Origin: Halonotius pteroides
GTDB lineage: Archaea > Halobacteriota > Halobacteria > Halobacteriales > Haloferacaceae
Direction: 5' to 3'
Length of the DNA: 64,000 nucleotides
Assembly: GCF_003605635.1 (NCBI RefSeq)
Contig: NZ_QMDW01000002.1
Coordinates: 62,001-126,000 of the forward strand
Each line of letters opens with the position of its first letter. Position 1 is the first letter of the stretch. Shown piece after piece: positions 26,705 through 35,417 of the stretch. The position numbers and the translations under genes are program-made. Below the pieces are notes generated by a model that was given only the letters and a program-made list of their open reading frames with translations, was not told where the DNA came from and searched no databases.

Positions 26705-28957
26705 TTAGCCGGTCGCCGACACCGTGGTTTTGAACGCAACCCAGTCAGGGTGGGCCGCCGGATCATCGGGCAGATAGGCGTCCGCCGGATCACAGTCCGT
26801 TGTGAGCCGACAGACGCGTCGCTCCGCCGGGGAGACAGCTTGCACGCCCGCCGGCGTCGACTGTACCGCCGTCCGCTGCTGGTAGGTGTAGGTGTTGCCA
26901 CCGGTGTCGACCAACGTGACCCGGAGGCCGACGCTCTCGGTCGGATCAATGGGAACTGACGCGTTGCCCGCGACGGGTGCTCCATCGACACCGACCAGTC
27001 GGGCCGAGCTGTTGTCGAGCGTCCAGTTCGCGGTGATCGTCTCGCCGGGCGCGTCGATATCGCGGATCACTGTCGCATCGTCAACTTCGAGCGCGATGAT
27101 CGCTCGCGTTACCTGCTCGGCAACACCGACCCGCGTGTCGGCCCGGAGTGACTCGCCGGTCGGCGTCGACAGCGATTCGAGCTTCGGCGACACGCCCTGA
27201 TCGGGCTCCGGCGTCCACACCCCACGGTAGGCAAATCGGTACAGCGTCCGGTTCGGGTAGGCCGCCAGCACCTCGAAGTTTCCCGCCGCGTCGCGGTCGC
27301 GAGCGTAAACCACCTCGCCGTCGAAGCCAGGGTCGTTCCGCAACGACTGGAAGGGGTGGTTCTGCCACGGGCCGTAGGGATCGGGGGTGAACACAAGCGC
27401 GTTCTCAAGCTCAGCCGACTCAATCGGCTCGTAGGCGGTCGCATACTTCTCGGTGTAGGCCATGTTACGGTCAAGCGGTTCGGCGGCGGTGCTCGCCGTG
27501 AGGCCGCCAACCGCGAGCGCGGCGACAAGCGCGACGGCGACGGTGACCCGGCGGGCAGTCACCGATGACGTGACAGCAGCGAGGCGGTCGAAAACGGCCC
27601 CGCCGCGGAGCCATCGCCAGCCGACAATGAGGCCGAGTGCCGCGAAGATCGACAGCGGCACGAGAAGATCGAAGTAGTAGAACGGGCCAAAATGTGACAC
27701 TAAGCCGTTGGCCGGGTTGTCCAACTCGGCAAGCATGTTGTGGGTGCCCCAAAAGGGGATGTTGCCGAGCGGCACCGACACGAGGAGTCCCGCAAGCAAC
27801 AGCCCCGCCGTCGACCCCCACTCACGGTCACGGCGTCGCCACCACCGCACGGCGATGAACAGGCCGGCAGCCGCCGCCAGCGTCCCGATGACACCGCCAG
27901 CGAACCACCGGGTGCCGAGATACTGCAGCGCGTAGCGGTTGGACTCGATGGCGAGAGCCGGCGTGTAAACGACCTCGTGGCCGAGGATCTCACGGAACCC
28001 AAATCCAGGGCCGTCTAACGGTGCAAACGCCTGATACGGGAAGGTCAGCGGCGCGCCGGTGAGAACGGTGTTGTACGCGAGCGTCAGCCCGACGAATGCG
28101 GTTCCGCCGATGCCGGTAAGCGTGTTGCGCTGGACGGATATTGGCAGCGACTGAAAGCCGGCCTGACTCACAAACAGCCGCACCAGCCGCGGTAGCGAAC
28201 GGCTGTCGATCCACAACCCGCGGCTGAACTCCCACAGCGCGTGCAGGATGAACGGCGCGGCAAATAGGATCGCCGTATAGGGCCGAGCGAAGGCGGCAAG
28301 CCCAATGGCGATGCCGGCAACCGCGGCCGCCCGGAGCGACCCGGTTCGGACGCCGTGGAGATAGGTGACCGCAAACGAGAGATTCAGCAGCGTTGTCGGT
28401 GCATACGGGAGAAACACCGACGACGTGAACAGCGTCATCGGCGACGCTGCGAACAACAGCCCCGCGAGCAGCCCGACACGGCGATCGGCAACTATCGCCC
28501 CAAGAACCGCCACGAGAACCGCGTTGCCGGCGGCGACGACCGCAAGCGTCACCCGCGGCTCGCCGAACAGGGCCATCGAGACCGCAAACATCGCTGCCGG
28601 AACCGGGTTGTACTTCGAGTAGAGTTCGCCGCCGTCCTCGATGAAGAACCACGGCCGGAACATGTCGGCGAGATCGCCGCCGGCCAGCGTGAGTTGGCCC
28701 TCAAGCAGCATCGATGCCTGCATAAGATAGACGCCCTCGTCGTGGTTGACCGAATGGTATGGGAACACAACCACGGCAGTAAGAAATACCGCGACCCCCG
28801 CACCCACAGCGAGCGTGAGATAGCCGACGGTGCCCGAACCGATCCGGCGTCGAAGCCGGTCGGTGGGGACGGCTGCGTCGGTGCTGGCGAGGCGACGAAA
28901 CTGCTGTCGCAGCGACCGAGCGACACTCGCCAACAGGGAACGCAGGTCGAACGACAC
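26705..28957 (-). CDS. GT-C family (ArnT/PMT-like) glycosyltransferase
   Basis: A 750-residue membrane glycosyltransferase. After a basic N-terminus there are about 10-11 helices to residue ~500, with the extracytoplasmic NHDEGVYLMQASMLLEGQL loop holding the catalytic acidic pair of ArnT/PMT-type enzymes. Residues ~510-750 form an external beta-rich domain (AYPNRTLYRFAYRGVWTPEPDQG). Such enzymes use polyprenyl-phosphate sugars to decorate proteins or lipids outside the cell. GTG start; three bases separate it from the upstream binding-protein gene, so it shares iron box 3. Confidence 0.85.
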   Translation of the reverse strand: MSFDLRSLLASVARSLRQQFRRLASTDAAVPTDRLRRRIGSGTVGYLTLAVGAGVAVFLTAVVVFPYHSVNHDEGVYLMQASMLLEGQLTLAGGDLADMFRPWFFIEDGGELYSKYNPVPAAMFAVSMALFGEPRVTLAVVAAGNAVLVAVLGAIVADRRVGLLAGLLFAASPMTLFTSSVFLPYAPTTLLNLSFAVTYLHGVRTGSLRAAAVAGIAIGLAAFARPYTAILFAAPFILHALWEFSRGLWIDSRSLPRLVRLFVSQAGFQSLPISVQRNTLTGIGGTAFVGLTLAYNTVLTGAPLTFPYQAFAPLDGPGFGFREILGHEVVYTPALAIESNRYALQYLGTRWFAGGVIGTLAAAAGLFIAVRWWRRRDREWGSTAGLLLAGLLVSVPLGNIPFWGTHNMLAELDNPANGLVSHFGPFYYFDLLVPLSIFAALGLIVGWRWLRGGAVFDRLAAVTSSVTARRVTVAVALVAALAVGGLTASTAAEPLDRNMAYTEKYATAYEPIESAELENALVFTPDPYGPWQNHPFQSLRNDPGFDGEVVYARDRDAAGNFEVLAAYPNRTLYRFAYRGVWTPEPDQGVSPKLESLSTPTGESLRADTRVGVAEQVTRAIIALEVDDATVIRDIDAPGETITANWTLDNSSARLVGVDGAPVAGNASVPIDPTESVGLRVTLVDTGGNTYTYQQRTAVQSTPAGVQAVSPAERRVCRLTTDCDPADAYLPDDPAAHPDWVAFKTTVSATG

Positions 28958-28960
28958 GGC

Positions 28961-30103
28961 CTACGTGCTGATACCCACGTCGCGCATCAGATCGATCGTT
29001 GCCCGGACGTTCGAAAGCTCCGCGATGTCGAACTCCGGTACGTCGAGTTCGTCGACAGTCGGCAGATCGCCGACCGGTTCGACCTCGGAGATGAGCGGAT
29101 ACTCGAACGTTTCGACGGCGAAGTACTCCTGGGCTTCCGCCGAGAGGAGGTGCCGAACGAAGTTTTGGGCGAGTTCGGGGTTCGGGGCCGTGTCGACGAC
29201 GGCCGCGCCGGCGACGTTGAAGATCGCGCCAGCGTCACCGCTGGTGAAGGCGGTATCGATCGGCGCGCTCGGTGAGCCATCAAGAACGCGTTGGATGTAG
29301 TAGTGGTTGGTGAAGCCCGCGTCGAGTTCGCCGTTGGCGATCGCCTGAGACACCTGGAACTCGTCGGCGTAGGGGGTGATCCCGGCGTCGACGACGCCCT
29401 CAAGCCACTCCCGGGTCGCCGCTTCGCCCTCGAAGATGCGCATCGCCGTAATGAATGCCTGACAGGAGCCGTAGGTGGGTGCCCACCCGAGGTCGCCGTC
29501 GAACTCGGGGAAGGCCATGATGTCATCGGGGATGTCACCGTCGTCGTAGGCGTTGGTGTTGAACGGGACGGTGCGGGCGCGGCCGGAGGTGCCGACCCAC
29601 TGGTCGGTGCGGAACTCCTCGCTGACCGTCTCCTGGATCTCGGTTGAAAGAGTTTGCGTGCGACCGGCCTCGGCGAGCGCGCCAAGATTGCCGGCGTTGA
29701 CCGTGTAGAACACGTCAGCCGGCGAGCCGTCGCCTTCAGTGTCGATCGTGTTAACAAGGTCGCTGCCACCGCCGTAACGGACGCTCGGTTCGAACTCCGG
29801 GTAGAACTCATCTAGATCGGAGATCAACTCACCGACAAGAAACTCGTTGCGACCGGAGTACAGTTCCAACTCGCCCTCGAGATCGGGGAGTTCGTCGATC
29901 GAGGTTCCACCCGGTTCCGGTCGGCCGGCGCGGCCGGAGCCGATCTGCCCGATCGAGGAATCGGGTGTCTCCTCGGCTGCCTCCCCGTCGTTGTCGCCAC
30001 CGGTACAGCCGGCGATCGCAACCGCACCCACGCCGGCCGTACCCGCGAGAAACCGCCGTCGACTACTGTGCGTCAATCCGTCGCTATCTGTATTTCGTGT
30101 CAT
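28961..30103 (-). CDS. Iron(III) ABC transporter substrate-binding lipoprotein
   Basis: A 380-residue Tat lipoprotein: SRRRFLAGTAGVGAVAIAGC is a Tat signal with lipobox cysteine near residue 33. The mature part is an FbpA-like class of periplasmic binding protein (ELYSGRNEFLVGELISDL, then ADVFYTVNAGNLGALAEAG). GFTNHYYIQRVL contains the paired tyrosines used by FbpA proteins to ligate Fe3+. Iron box 3 ends the promoter, two bases before the ATG, and the GT-C gene follows after three bases. Partner permease: 20402-22024. Confidence 0.9.
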   Translation of the reverse strand: MTRNTDSDGLTHSSRRRFLAGTAGVGAVAIAGCTGGDNDGEAAEETPDSSIGQIGSGRAGRPEPGGTSIDELPDLEGELELYSGRNEFLVGELISDLDEFYPEFEPSVRYGGGSDLVNTIDTEGDGSPADVFYTVNAGNLGALAEAGRTQTLSTEIQETVSEEFRTDQWVGTSGRARTVPFNTNAYDDGDIPDDIMAFPEFDGDLGWAPTYGSCQAFITAMRIFEGEAATREWLEGVVDAGITPYADEFQVSQAIANGELDAGFTNHYYIQRVLDGSPSAPIDTAFTSGDAGAIFNVAGAAVVDTAPNPELAQNFVRHLLSAEAQEYFAVETFEYPLISEVEPVGDLPTVDELDVPEFDIAELSNVRATIDLMRDVGIST

Positions 30104-30105
30104 AT

Positions 30106-30123
30106 TTTTAGGTTCGCCTAAAA
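30106..30123. promoter_or_regulatory. DtxR-type iron box 3
   Basis: TTTTAGGTTCGCCTAAAA, two 7-base arms around TTCG. Read on the minus strand it lies between a TATA-like GTATAAG (about 30127-30133) and the ATG at 30103 of the iron-binding protein, the position expected for a repressor of a leaderless transcript. Confidence 0.8.
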
Positions 30124-30133
30124 CAACTTATAC

Positions 30134-31384
30134 TCACTGGTTTGGCGTCGGAGGAGTTTCGGCAAGCGCATCGAGGCAATCGAGCCAATCACCCATGAAC
30201 TCGCCGACGTAGTTGAAGAACTCGCCGTTGTTGTACGCCTCCCAATCGCCGTCTTCGAGTTCATCGGCCATCGCCTCGAAGACCGCGGCGTAGGCTTCGG
30301 GATCGGCCCCGAACGCGTCGTCCGACTGGTCGACGGCTGCGGCCGCTTCCTCGCCCACGTCGTCCTCGGACGGCTGAGCCGTCCGAGCGGCCCGTGGAAT
30401 CTCCGGTTCCACGCTGTCGACGATCTCCCAGAGGTGTTCGTTGAGTTCCAACCCTGGCACCTCGTTGTTGAGGTCGTCAAAGGTGCTACGGGCGGCTTTG
30501 TTGTGCTCACACAGCGGCTCGCCGTTGTAGATCTGGGTGCCGAGAATGTCACAGGCGCGTTTGAGGAAAACGCCCGACCAGATATCGTCGAAGCGGCCCA
30601 CGTCCCACTCGTTTTCGTCCATCGGCAGTTGGTAAAATGCCGGGATCACCTCGCGTCGGAAGGCGAGGTTCATCGAGCAGACGGTGAGATAGTTGCCCTC
30701 GGCAGCGACGAAATCGCCGTCGTAGTCGTCTTTCGTGGTTCGGGTCTGTGCTTGGCCCTGCAGGTCGCCATCCATCAGAATCCGGACGGCATCGAGGTCG
30801 GGCACGTTCGTCCACAGGCCCTGCGAAGCGACGATGTTGTCGGCGTGGGCCTGCTCGGTTTCGACACTCTCGTGCATCGCCGAGTAGGGATAGCCACGCG
30901 GGTAGAGGTCGTGTTCGTCGGCGTTCTGGTAGAGGACGTTCACCCACTGTTCGTCCGAGGAAACGGTCTCGATCTCGCCCTCGAAGGCGAGGTTGTCCAT
31001 GTGCGCTCCAAAGAAGTCCCACTCGTCGTGCGGCAGGGTGTCGTCGTCGATGAAGAAGCCGTAGTCGTAGTCGCCGGCCCACATGTAGAGCAAGCCGAAA
31101 CTTGTCTCGGCGTGGCTGGCGGCGGGCACGATATGGCTATACTCGCTTACGTCGTGGGCCTCGTACCACTCCTCGCGGCGCGTTCCGTCGAAGACCTCGC
31201 CGGCAACGTCGTCTTCCGCCGCCAACATCGCTTCCATCTCGTCGGTGTCACAGAAGTCCTCGGTGACAAGGATCACGTCCAGCCGCGAAAGGTCGAAGCC
31301 GTGCTTGCGGGCGTTCTCGAAGTACGACCGCATACACTCGTACTCACGGATCGTCGGCACGATAACACAGATGTCTCGGCTCAT
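30134..31384 (-). CDS. RGP-type protein (glucan-protein synthase / UDP-sugar mutase family)
   Basis: A 416-residue cytoplasmic protein of the reversibly glycosylated polypeptide family: ICVIVPTIREYECMRSYFENA at the N-terminus, YDYGFFIDDDTLPHDEWDFFG near residue 115 with the DDD motif, and FDDIWSGVFLKRACD near residue 265. Plant members are UDP-arabinopyranose mutases or self-glucosylating proteins; the haloarchaeal role is unknown. The C-terminal ~90 residues are acidic and specific to this group. It lies in the iron-box cluster with its own box and with other glycan genes. Confidence 0.85.
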   Translation of the reverse strand: MSRDICVIVPTIREYECMRSYFENARKHGFDLSRLDVILVTEDFCDTDEMEAMLAAEDDVAGEVFDGTRREEWYEAHDVSEYSHIVPAASHAETSFGLLYMWAGDYDYGFFIDDDTLPHDEWDFFGAHMDNLAFEGEIETVSSDEQWVNVLYQNADEHDLYPRGYPYSAMHESVETEQAHADNIVASQGLWTNVPDLDAVRILMDGDLQGQAQTRTTKDDYDGDFVAAEGNYLTVCSMNLAFRREVIPAFYQLPMDENEWDVGRFDDIWSGVFLKRACDILGTQIYNGEPLCEHNKAARSTFDDLNNEVPGLELNEHLWEIVDSVEPEIPRAARTAQPSEDDVGEEAAAAVDQSDDAFGADPEAYAAVFEAMADELEDGDWEAYNNGEFFNYVGEFMGDWLDCLDALAETPPTPNQ

Positions 31385-31401
31385 TTGGGTACTCGGCTTT
31401 C

Positions 31402-31417
31402 TTTAGGTCATCCTAAA
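31402..31417. promoter_or_regulatory. DtxR-type iron box 4
   Basis: TTTAGGTCATCCTAAA, two perfect 6-base arms with a 4-base centre, 17 nt upstream of the ATG of the RGP-type gene (minus strand). Confidence 0.7.
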
Positions 31418-31435
31418 AGGTGTGTCGGTGTCGGC

Positions 31436-32578
31436 TCAGTCGTCTTCCCCGGTTGTCTCGTCGCCGCTCCCGTCAGTTCGGGCGGCCGCCGCTGTAGGGG
31501 CTGCCGCGCCGCGCTGGGCCGCTGTCGACGGCGAGATCCCGAAGACGGCGACCGCGACGCCGCCGCCGGCGAGCGTGACCGCGTTTTTCAGGGCGTGGTC
31601 GACGACCGCCGCGGCTAGGGCGGTGCTCGCGCCGATCGGTGTCAACGCGACGACTAAGGCGGTGAAGGCGGCCTCATAGAGGCCGACGCCACCCTGTGAG
31701 AGCGGGAGCACCTTGGCGAGGTTGCCGACGCTGACGGCAAGCGTCCCGACCGCGAGCAACGGGCCGACCGCCAACCCGCTGTCGAGTGCGGCGAGAACGA
31801 GCACCGCGGTGGCGACATCCAGCGACCAGATCAGCAGGCTCCCACCACCGATACCCGCGACCGCTCGGGGATCGCGGGCGACGATCGCGATATCGGCCGC
31901 GAAATCGAGCCCGGCAGCGACCGCTCGCTGGGCTCGTGGCCGTTCCACAACGGCCGATCGAAGGCGACTGCCGACTGATAGCTCCGCGTTGGCGACGATG
32001 AGCGTGAGCACGCCGGCGATAAGCGTTACCGCTGCAACGCCGACAGCGCCCAGCAGCGCGGTTCGGGTGTCATCGGCGGCCAGCGTCGCCAGCGCGGTCG
32101 CGTCGCCAACGACGAGCCATACGGTTGCGACCGCTCCCAACACGGCGATCGCGGCGAGATCGAAGCCGCGTTCGACCGCCAGCGACGCGAAACCGGCCGG
32201 ATACGGCACGTGTCGCCGGGCTTTCAGCACGTACGCGCGAACCGCGTCACCGCCGCGGGCCGGCACAACGAGATTCGCTGTCTGGCTGAGAAAGACCGCG
32301 AGGGTGAGAAAGCCGGTTCCGAGCGGGTGGCCCGTTGTCGACAACACGTCGCCGTACCGTCGCCCCCTGAGCGGCCACGAGGCGGCGTAGACGGCGACGG
32401 CTGCCGCCAACAGCCGCGGATCCGCCCGCAACATTTCACCGACGACGCGGTCAAGATTGACCGCCCGAAACGCGACCAACAGGCCGGCGGCAACGAAGAC
32501 GGTGCCGGCGATTGTGAGTCGACGACGGGTCAGCAGGGCTCGCGGGCCGCTGTGGTCGCCGTCGTCGCTGTTGGACAT
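31436..32578 (-). CDS. AglD/LPG-flippase-like membrane protein
   Basis: A 380-residue membrane protein with about eight helices of the lysylphosphatidylglycerol synthase TM region family, which in haloarchaea includes the C-terminal part of AglD. Markers are the AVFLSQTANLVVPARGGDAVRAYVLKARR segment near residue 95 and GNLAKVLPLSQGGVGLYEAAFTALV near residue 290. Members are thought to move lipid-linked sugars across the membrane. That fits its place beside RGP, GT2 and GT-C genes. Upstream lies a degenerate iron box. Confidence 0.85.
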   Translation of the reverse strand: MSNSDDGDHSGPRALLTRRRLTIAGTVFVAAGLLVAFRAVNLDRVVGEMLRADPRLLAAAVAVYAASWPLRGRRYGDVLSTTGHPLGTGFLTLAVFLSQTANLVVPARGGDAVRAYVLKARRHVPYPAGFASLAVERGFDLAAIAVLGAVATVWLVVGDATALATLAADDTRTALLGAVGVAAVTLIAGVLTLIVANAELSVGSRLRSAVVERPRAQRAVAAGLDFAADIAIVARDPRAVAGIGGGSLLIWSLDVATAVLVLAALDSGLAVGPLLAVGTLAVSVGNLAKVLPLSQGGVGLYEAAFTALVVALTPIGASTALAAAVVDHALKNAVTLAGGGVAVAVFGISPSTAAQRGAAAPTAAAARTDGSGDETTGEDD

Positions 32579-32601
32579 ACACGGCCGTTCGTAGCGAGAT
32601 A

Positions 32602-32617
32602 TTTAAGCCCACCTAAA
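32602..32617. promoter_or_regulatory. Degenerate iron box 5
   Basis: TTTAAGCCCACCTAAA: the right arm CCTAAA is intact and the left arm has A in place of the first G. It lies 24 nt upstream of the ATG of the flippase-like gene (minus strand). The weakest of the five, but in the same position as the others. Confidence 0.5.
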
Positions 32618-32677
32618 AATTTGCAGCGGCCGCGTTCCGTTGCTCATGTCATCGGAATCAGCGACAAATAACCGCGA

Positions 32678-33607
32678 TCAGCGGAGTTCGTCGAGCAGCT
32701 CTCGGGTTGCGTGCCGGACAGCCGCGTCGCTCGATCGGTCGGGTTCCCAGCCGAGGGCAGCGAGCTTCTCGATCGACAGTCGCATCTTCGGCACATCACC
32801 CGTCCAGCCGCGGTCGCCGCCGGTGTACTCGTAGTCGGGGTCGAGGCCCATCTCGTCGGCGACGATGGCGGCGATGCGGTCGACAGAGGTCGTCGTCCGC
32901 GTCCCGAGGTTGTAGGTGTTCATCGCGTCGTCGGCGGTGGCAACGATGTGCAGCATCGCGTCAACACAGTCCTCAATATGGAGGTAGGATTTCTCTTGGC
33001 GACCGTTGCCGAGGATCGTCAGCGTCTCGGGATCGTCAGTGAGCTTTTCAATAAAGTCAGGGATGACCGCGCCGCGGAGACCGGAGCCGACGACATTGGC
33101 GAAGCGGAAGTTCCAGACTGTGAGGTCGTGGCTGTGGGCCCGCGCCGACAGCAGGCCCTCATCGGCGAGCTTGCTCGCGCCGTAGGCGCTGATCGGTTCC
33201 AGCGGCGCGAAGTCCTCGGGGGTCGGCCGCGGAGCCTCGCCGTAGACCGTCGATGAGGAGGTGTAGGCGATGTTCGTCACGTCAGCGTCGGCCATCGCCT
33301 CCAAGAGATTCAGCGTCATCTGCGTGTTGTCCTCGAACTGGCCGTGGGGGCGGTCAGTGTCAACGAGTTTCGAGGCCGCGAGATGGAAGACGAGGTCGAC
33401 GCCGTCGAGAACACCGTTGAGCGTGCTGGGATCGGTCAGATCGGCTTCGACGAGTTTGGCGTCGTCAGCGACGCGGTCGCGGGAGCCGGATGAAAGGTTG
33501 TCGACGACGGTGACAGTCGCGCCGTCGGCGAGCAGGCGGTCGACGAGATGGGAGCCGACGAAGCCGGCCCCACCCGTGACGAGGACGTGCTGGGTCGAGA
33601 GATCCAT
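32678..33607 (-). CDS. NAD-dependent nucleotide-sugar epimerase (GalE-like)
   Basis: A 309-residue extended SDR: VLVTGGAGFVGSHLVDRLL binds NAD, TSSSTVYGEAPR provides Ser/Thr, and YGASK has the catalytic Tyr and Lys near residue 148. NVVGSGLRGAVIPDFI and GRQEKSYLHIEDCVDAM are typical of UDP-sugar 4-epimerases. The ATG at 33607 is used; an 81-nt upstream extension overlaps the next gene. It sits just outside the iron-box cluster, has no box of its own, and could supply sugar donors to it. Confidence 0.87.
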   Translation of the reverse strand: MDLSTQHVLVTGGAGFVGSHLVDRLLADGATVTVVDNLSSGSRDRVADDAKLVEADLTDPSTLNGVLDGVDLVFHLAASKLVDTDRPHGQFEDNTQMTLNLLEAMADADVTNIAYTSSSTVYGEAPRPTPEDFAPLEPISAYGASKLADEGLLSARAHSHDLTVWNFRFANVVGSGLRGAVIPDFIEKLTDDPETLTILGNGRQEKSYLHIEDCVDAMLHIVATADDAMNTYNLGTRTTTSVDRIAAIVADEMGLDPDYEYTGGDRGWTGDVPKMRLSIEKLAALGWEPDRSSDAAVRHATRELLDELR

Positions 33608-33656
33608 ACACTCATCAGTTGCCAGTCGGTAGGAAAGCGTTCTGTTGTCGACCGAG

Positions 33657-34637
33657 CTATCCGTCCAGTCGCTCGGCGATGCCGACAAGCGTCTGGCCCG
33701 CTGTCACCGTCGCCTCGCGGGCGATCGAGTAGACGATCCCGTCGCGGTCGGCGGTGACCGTCTGTACGGGTTCGTAGGTCGCCGGATCGTAGACGGTGCC
33801 AAACGTGTCGCCGGCGTCAACGTCGGCTCCAAGCTCGGCCGCAGCGTCGGGAACAAAGAGTCCCGAATCTGCCGCCCGAACGCGCCCAAGGTGGTTTCGC
33901 GCGCGAACGCCGTCCCACGGATCAGGGTCGCCAGCGAGCAGGCCGAGGTGGCGAAACACGCCGAGGAGGCCATCGAGACCAGCCTGGATGGCGTCGTGGT
34001 CAAGCTGTTTGTTCGAGCCGAGTTCGGGTGTGATCGAGGGGATCCCCTCGCGGGTCGCTGCAACGCGCAGCTTGCCGCCGAAGTTGCGCTCGTCCCACTC
34101 GGTGTCGGCGTCGTCGCCGGCGGCTTCCGCCAGCAGAAGGTCGGTGCCGAAGGCTTCAGCCAGATTCCGGGAGGCGTCGTCGCCGCGGAGATAGACCGTG
34201 TGGGTCTGCATCTCCGGGCTGCCGGTGTGGAGGTCGATGATGGCGTCGGCGTCGCTCGCGCCGGCCCACAGGCGGGCGGCCATCCGCTCGTGGATCGTCC
34301 CCGCGCTGTTGCCGGGCCAACAGCGATTCATGTTCGGGGCCGCCGAGTCGATGGGTTCCGGCGTCGTGTAGGCGACGCGATCGAAGGTCAGTGGGTCGGC
34401 AACAGGAACGACGATCAGCGTGCCGTCGAGATCGCTGGCGACCGGGCCAACCGCGGTGGGGTCGGTCAATCGCTCGTGAAGGCGACGCAGAACGTCGGTG
34501 CCGTTGATCTCCCGGCCGTGTTGGGCTGCCTGCACGTAGCACGTCGGGCCATCGCCGTCGCCGTAGCGGTGGATCGTTGTCTCGACGGGGACGCCGGAGG
34601 GCAACCGTGCGAGCGTCACCCGGTCGGCGGTATGCAT
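33657..34637 (-). CDS. Succinylglutamate desuccinylase/aspartoacylase-family protein
   Basis: A 326-residue Zn-dependent deacylase/carboxypeptidase-fold protein. Zinc-site motifs: QAAQHGREINGTDVL (HxxE) near residue 37 and AIIDLHTGSPEM near residue 125. Residues ~245-326 are a beta-rich C-terminal domain (ADVDAGDTFGTVYDPATYEPVQTV). Substrate unknown. ATG 34637 is chosen over an upstream ATG at 34709 since conserved residues begin there. Confidence 0.82.
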   Translation of the reverse strand: MHTADRVTLARLPSGVPVETTIHRYGDGDGPTCYVQAAQHGREINGTDVLRRLHERLTDPTAVGPVASDLDGTLIVVPVADPLTFDRVAYTTPEPIDSAAPNMNRCWPGNSAGTIHERMAARLWAGASDADAIIDLHTGSPEMQTHTVYLRGDDASRNLAEAFGTDLLLAEAAGDDADTEWDERNFGGKLRVAATREGIPSITPELGSNKQLDHDAIQAGLDGLLGVFRHLGLLAGDPDPWDGVRARNHLGRVRAADSGLFVPDAAAELGADVDAGDTFGTVYDPATYEPVQTVTADRDGIVYSIAREATVTAGQTLVGIAERLDG

Positions 34638-34718
34638 TATCGGTGCCAATGGGCTCGGGGTTTGTAAGCTATCGGCGCAAGCCAGCACTGTTTTCCGCCT
34701 ACCGGCCAACCGTCAGCT

Positions 34719-35237
34719 ATGGCAAACCCAACGGCAACCCTACAGACGAACCACGGCGACATCACCGTCGAACTCTTCGAGGAGCGCGCTCCAAACACCG
34801 TCGGCAACTTCATCGGGCTGGCAACCGGCTCAAAGGAGTGGACTGACCCTGAAAGCGGCGACACCGTCCAGAATCAACCGCTGTACGACGACGTGCTCTT
34901 CCACCGCGTCATCGAGGGCTTCATGATCCAAGGCGGGGATCCGACCGGCACCGGCCGCGGCGGCCCCGGCTACGAGTTTGACGACGAGTTCCACGACGAT
35001 CTCACCCACGATAGCGCGGGCATCCTGAGCATGGCCAACTCCGGACCGAACACCAACGGCTCACAGTTCTTCATCACCCTCGATGCGACCCCGCATCTCG
35101 ACGGGAAACACTCCGTGTTCGGCGAGGTCACCGACGGGATGGATGTCGTCGAGGAGATCGGCTCGGTGCCAACCGACCGCGACGACAAACCGCGTGAGGA
35201 TGTCGTCCTCGAATCGGTCGACGTTGAGTGGCACTGA
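34719..35237 (+). CDS. Cyclophilin-type peptidyl-prolyl isomerase
   Basis: A 172-residue cytoplasmic cyclophilin: [26 protein letters not shown], then the active-site [31 protein letters not shown] (catalytic Arg and the Q-G-G-D), [16 protein letters not shown] and [12 protein letters not shown]. Catalyses proline isomerisation during protein folding. Divergent from the deacylase gene with about 80 nt between starts. Confidence 0.95.
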   Translation: MANPTATLQTNHGDITVELFEERAPNTVGNFIGLATGSKEWTDPESGDTVQNQPLYDDVLFHRVIEGFMIQGGDPTGTGRGGPGYEFDDEFHDDLTHDSAGILSMANSGPNTNGSQFFITLDATPHLDGKHSVFGEVTDGMDVVEEIGSVPTDRDDKPREDVVLESVDVEWH

Positions 35238-35359
35238 TCCGGAAACCAAACCCACACCGCGACTACAACGTCAGTTTTTCGTATGATAGCCGGATGTAAC
35301 AGCGATCCCGCCAGCTTTTGAGAGAATCGCTGTTGATCCATCGACCTGATTGCGGTTGC

Positions 35360-35406
35360 ATATAAAAGCTTGCGACAAGGCTTATATCATGGTACGTCAT
35401 ACCATG
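35360..35406. promoter_or_regulatory. Double dyad upstream of DUF5802-like gene
   Basis: A near-palindrome, ATATAAAAGCTTG (35360-35372) facing CAAGGCTTATAT (35376-35387), is directly followed by a perfect one, CATGGT (35388-35393) facing ACCATG (35401-35406). Two TATA-like elements lie in the first dyad; the ATG follows at 35418. The layout suggests an operator over the core promoter. Confidence 0.45.
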
Positions 35407-35417
35407 ACGTGCATCGA

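Noticed and set aside
28355-29275. A 306-codon plus-strand frame across the GT-C and binding-protein genes.
   Set aside because: It crosses two genes on the other strand, is full of Arg/His low-complexity sequence and has no recognisable domain.
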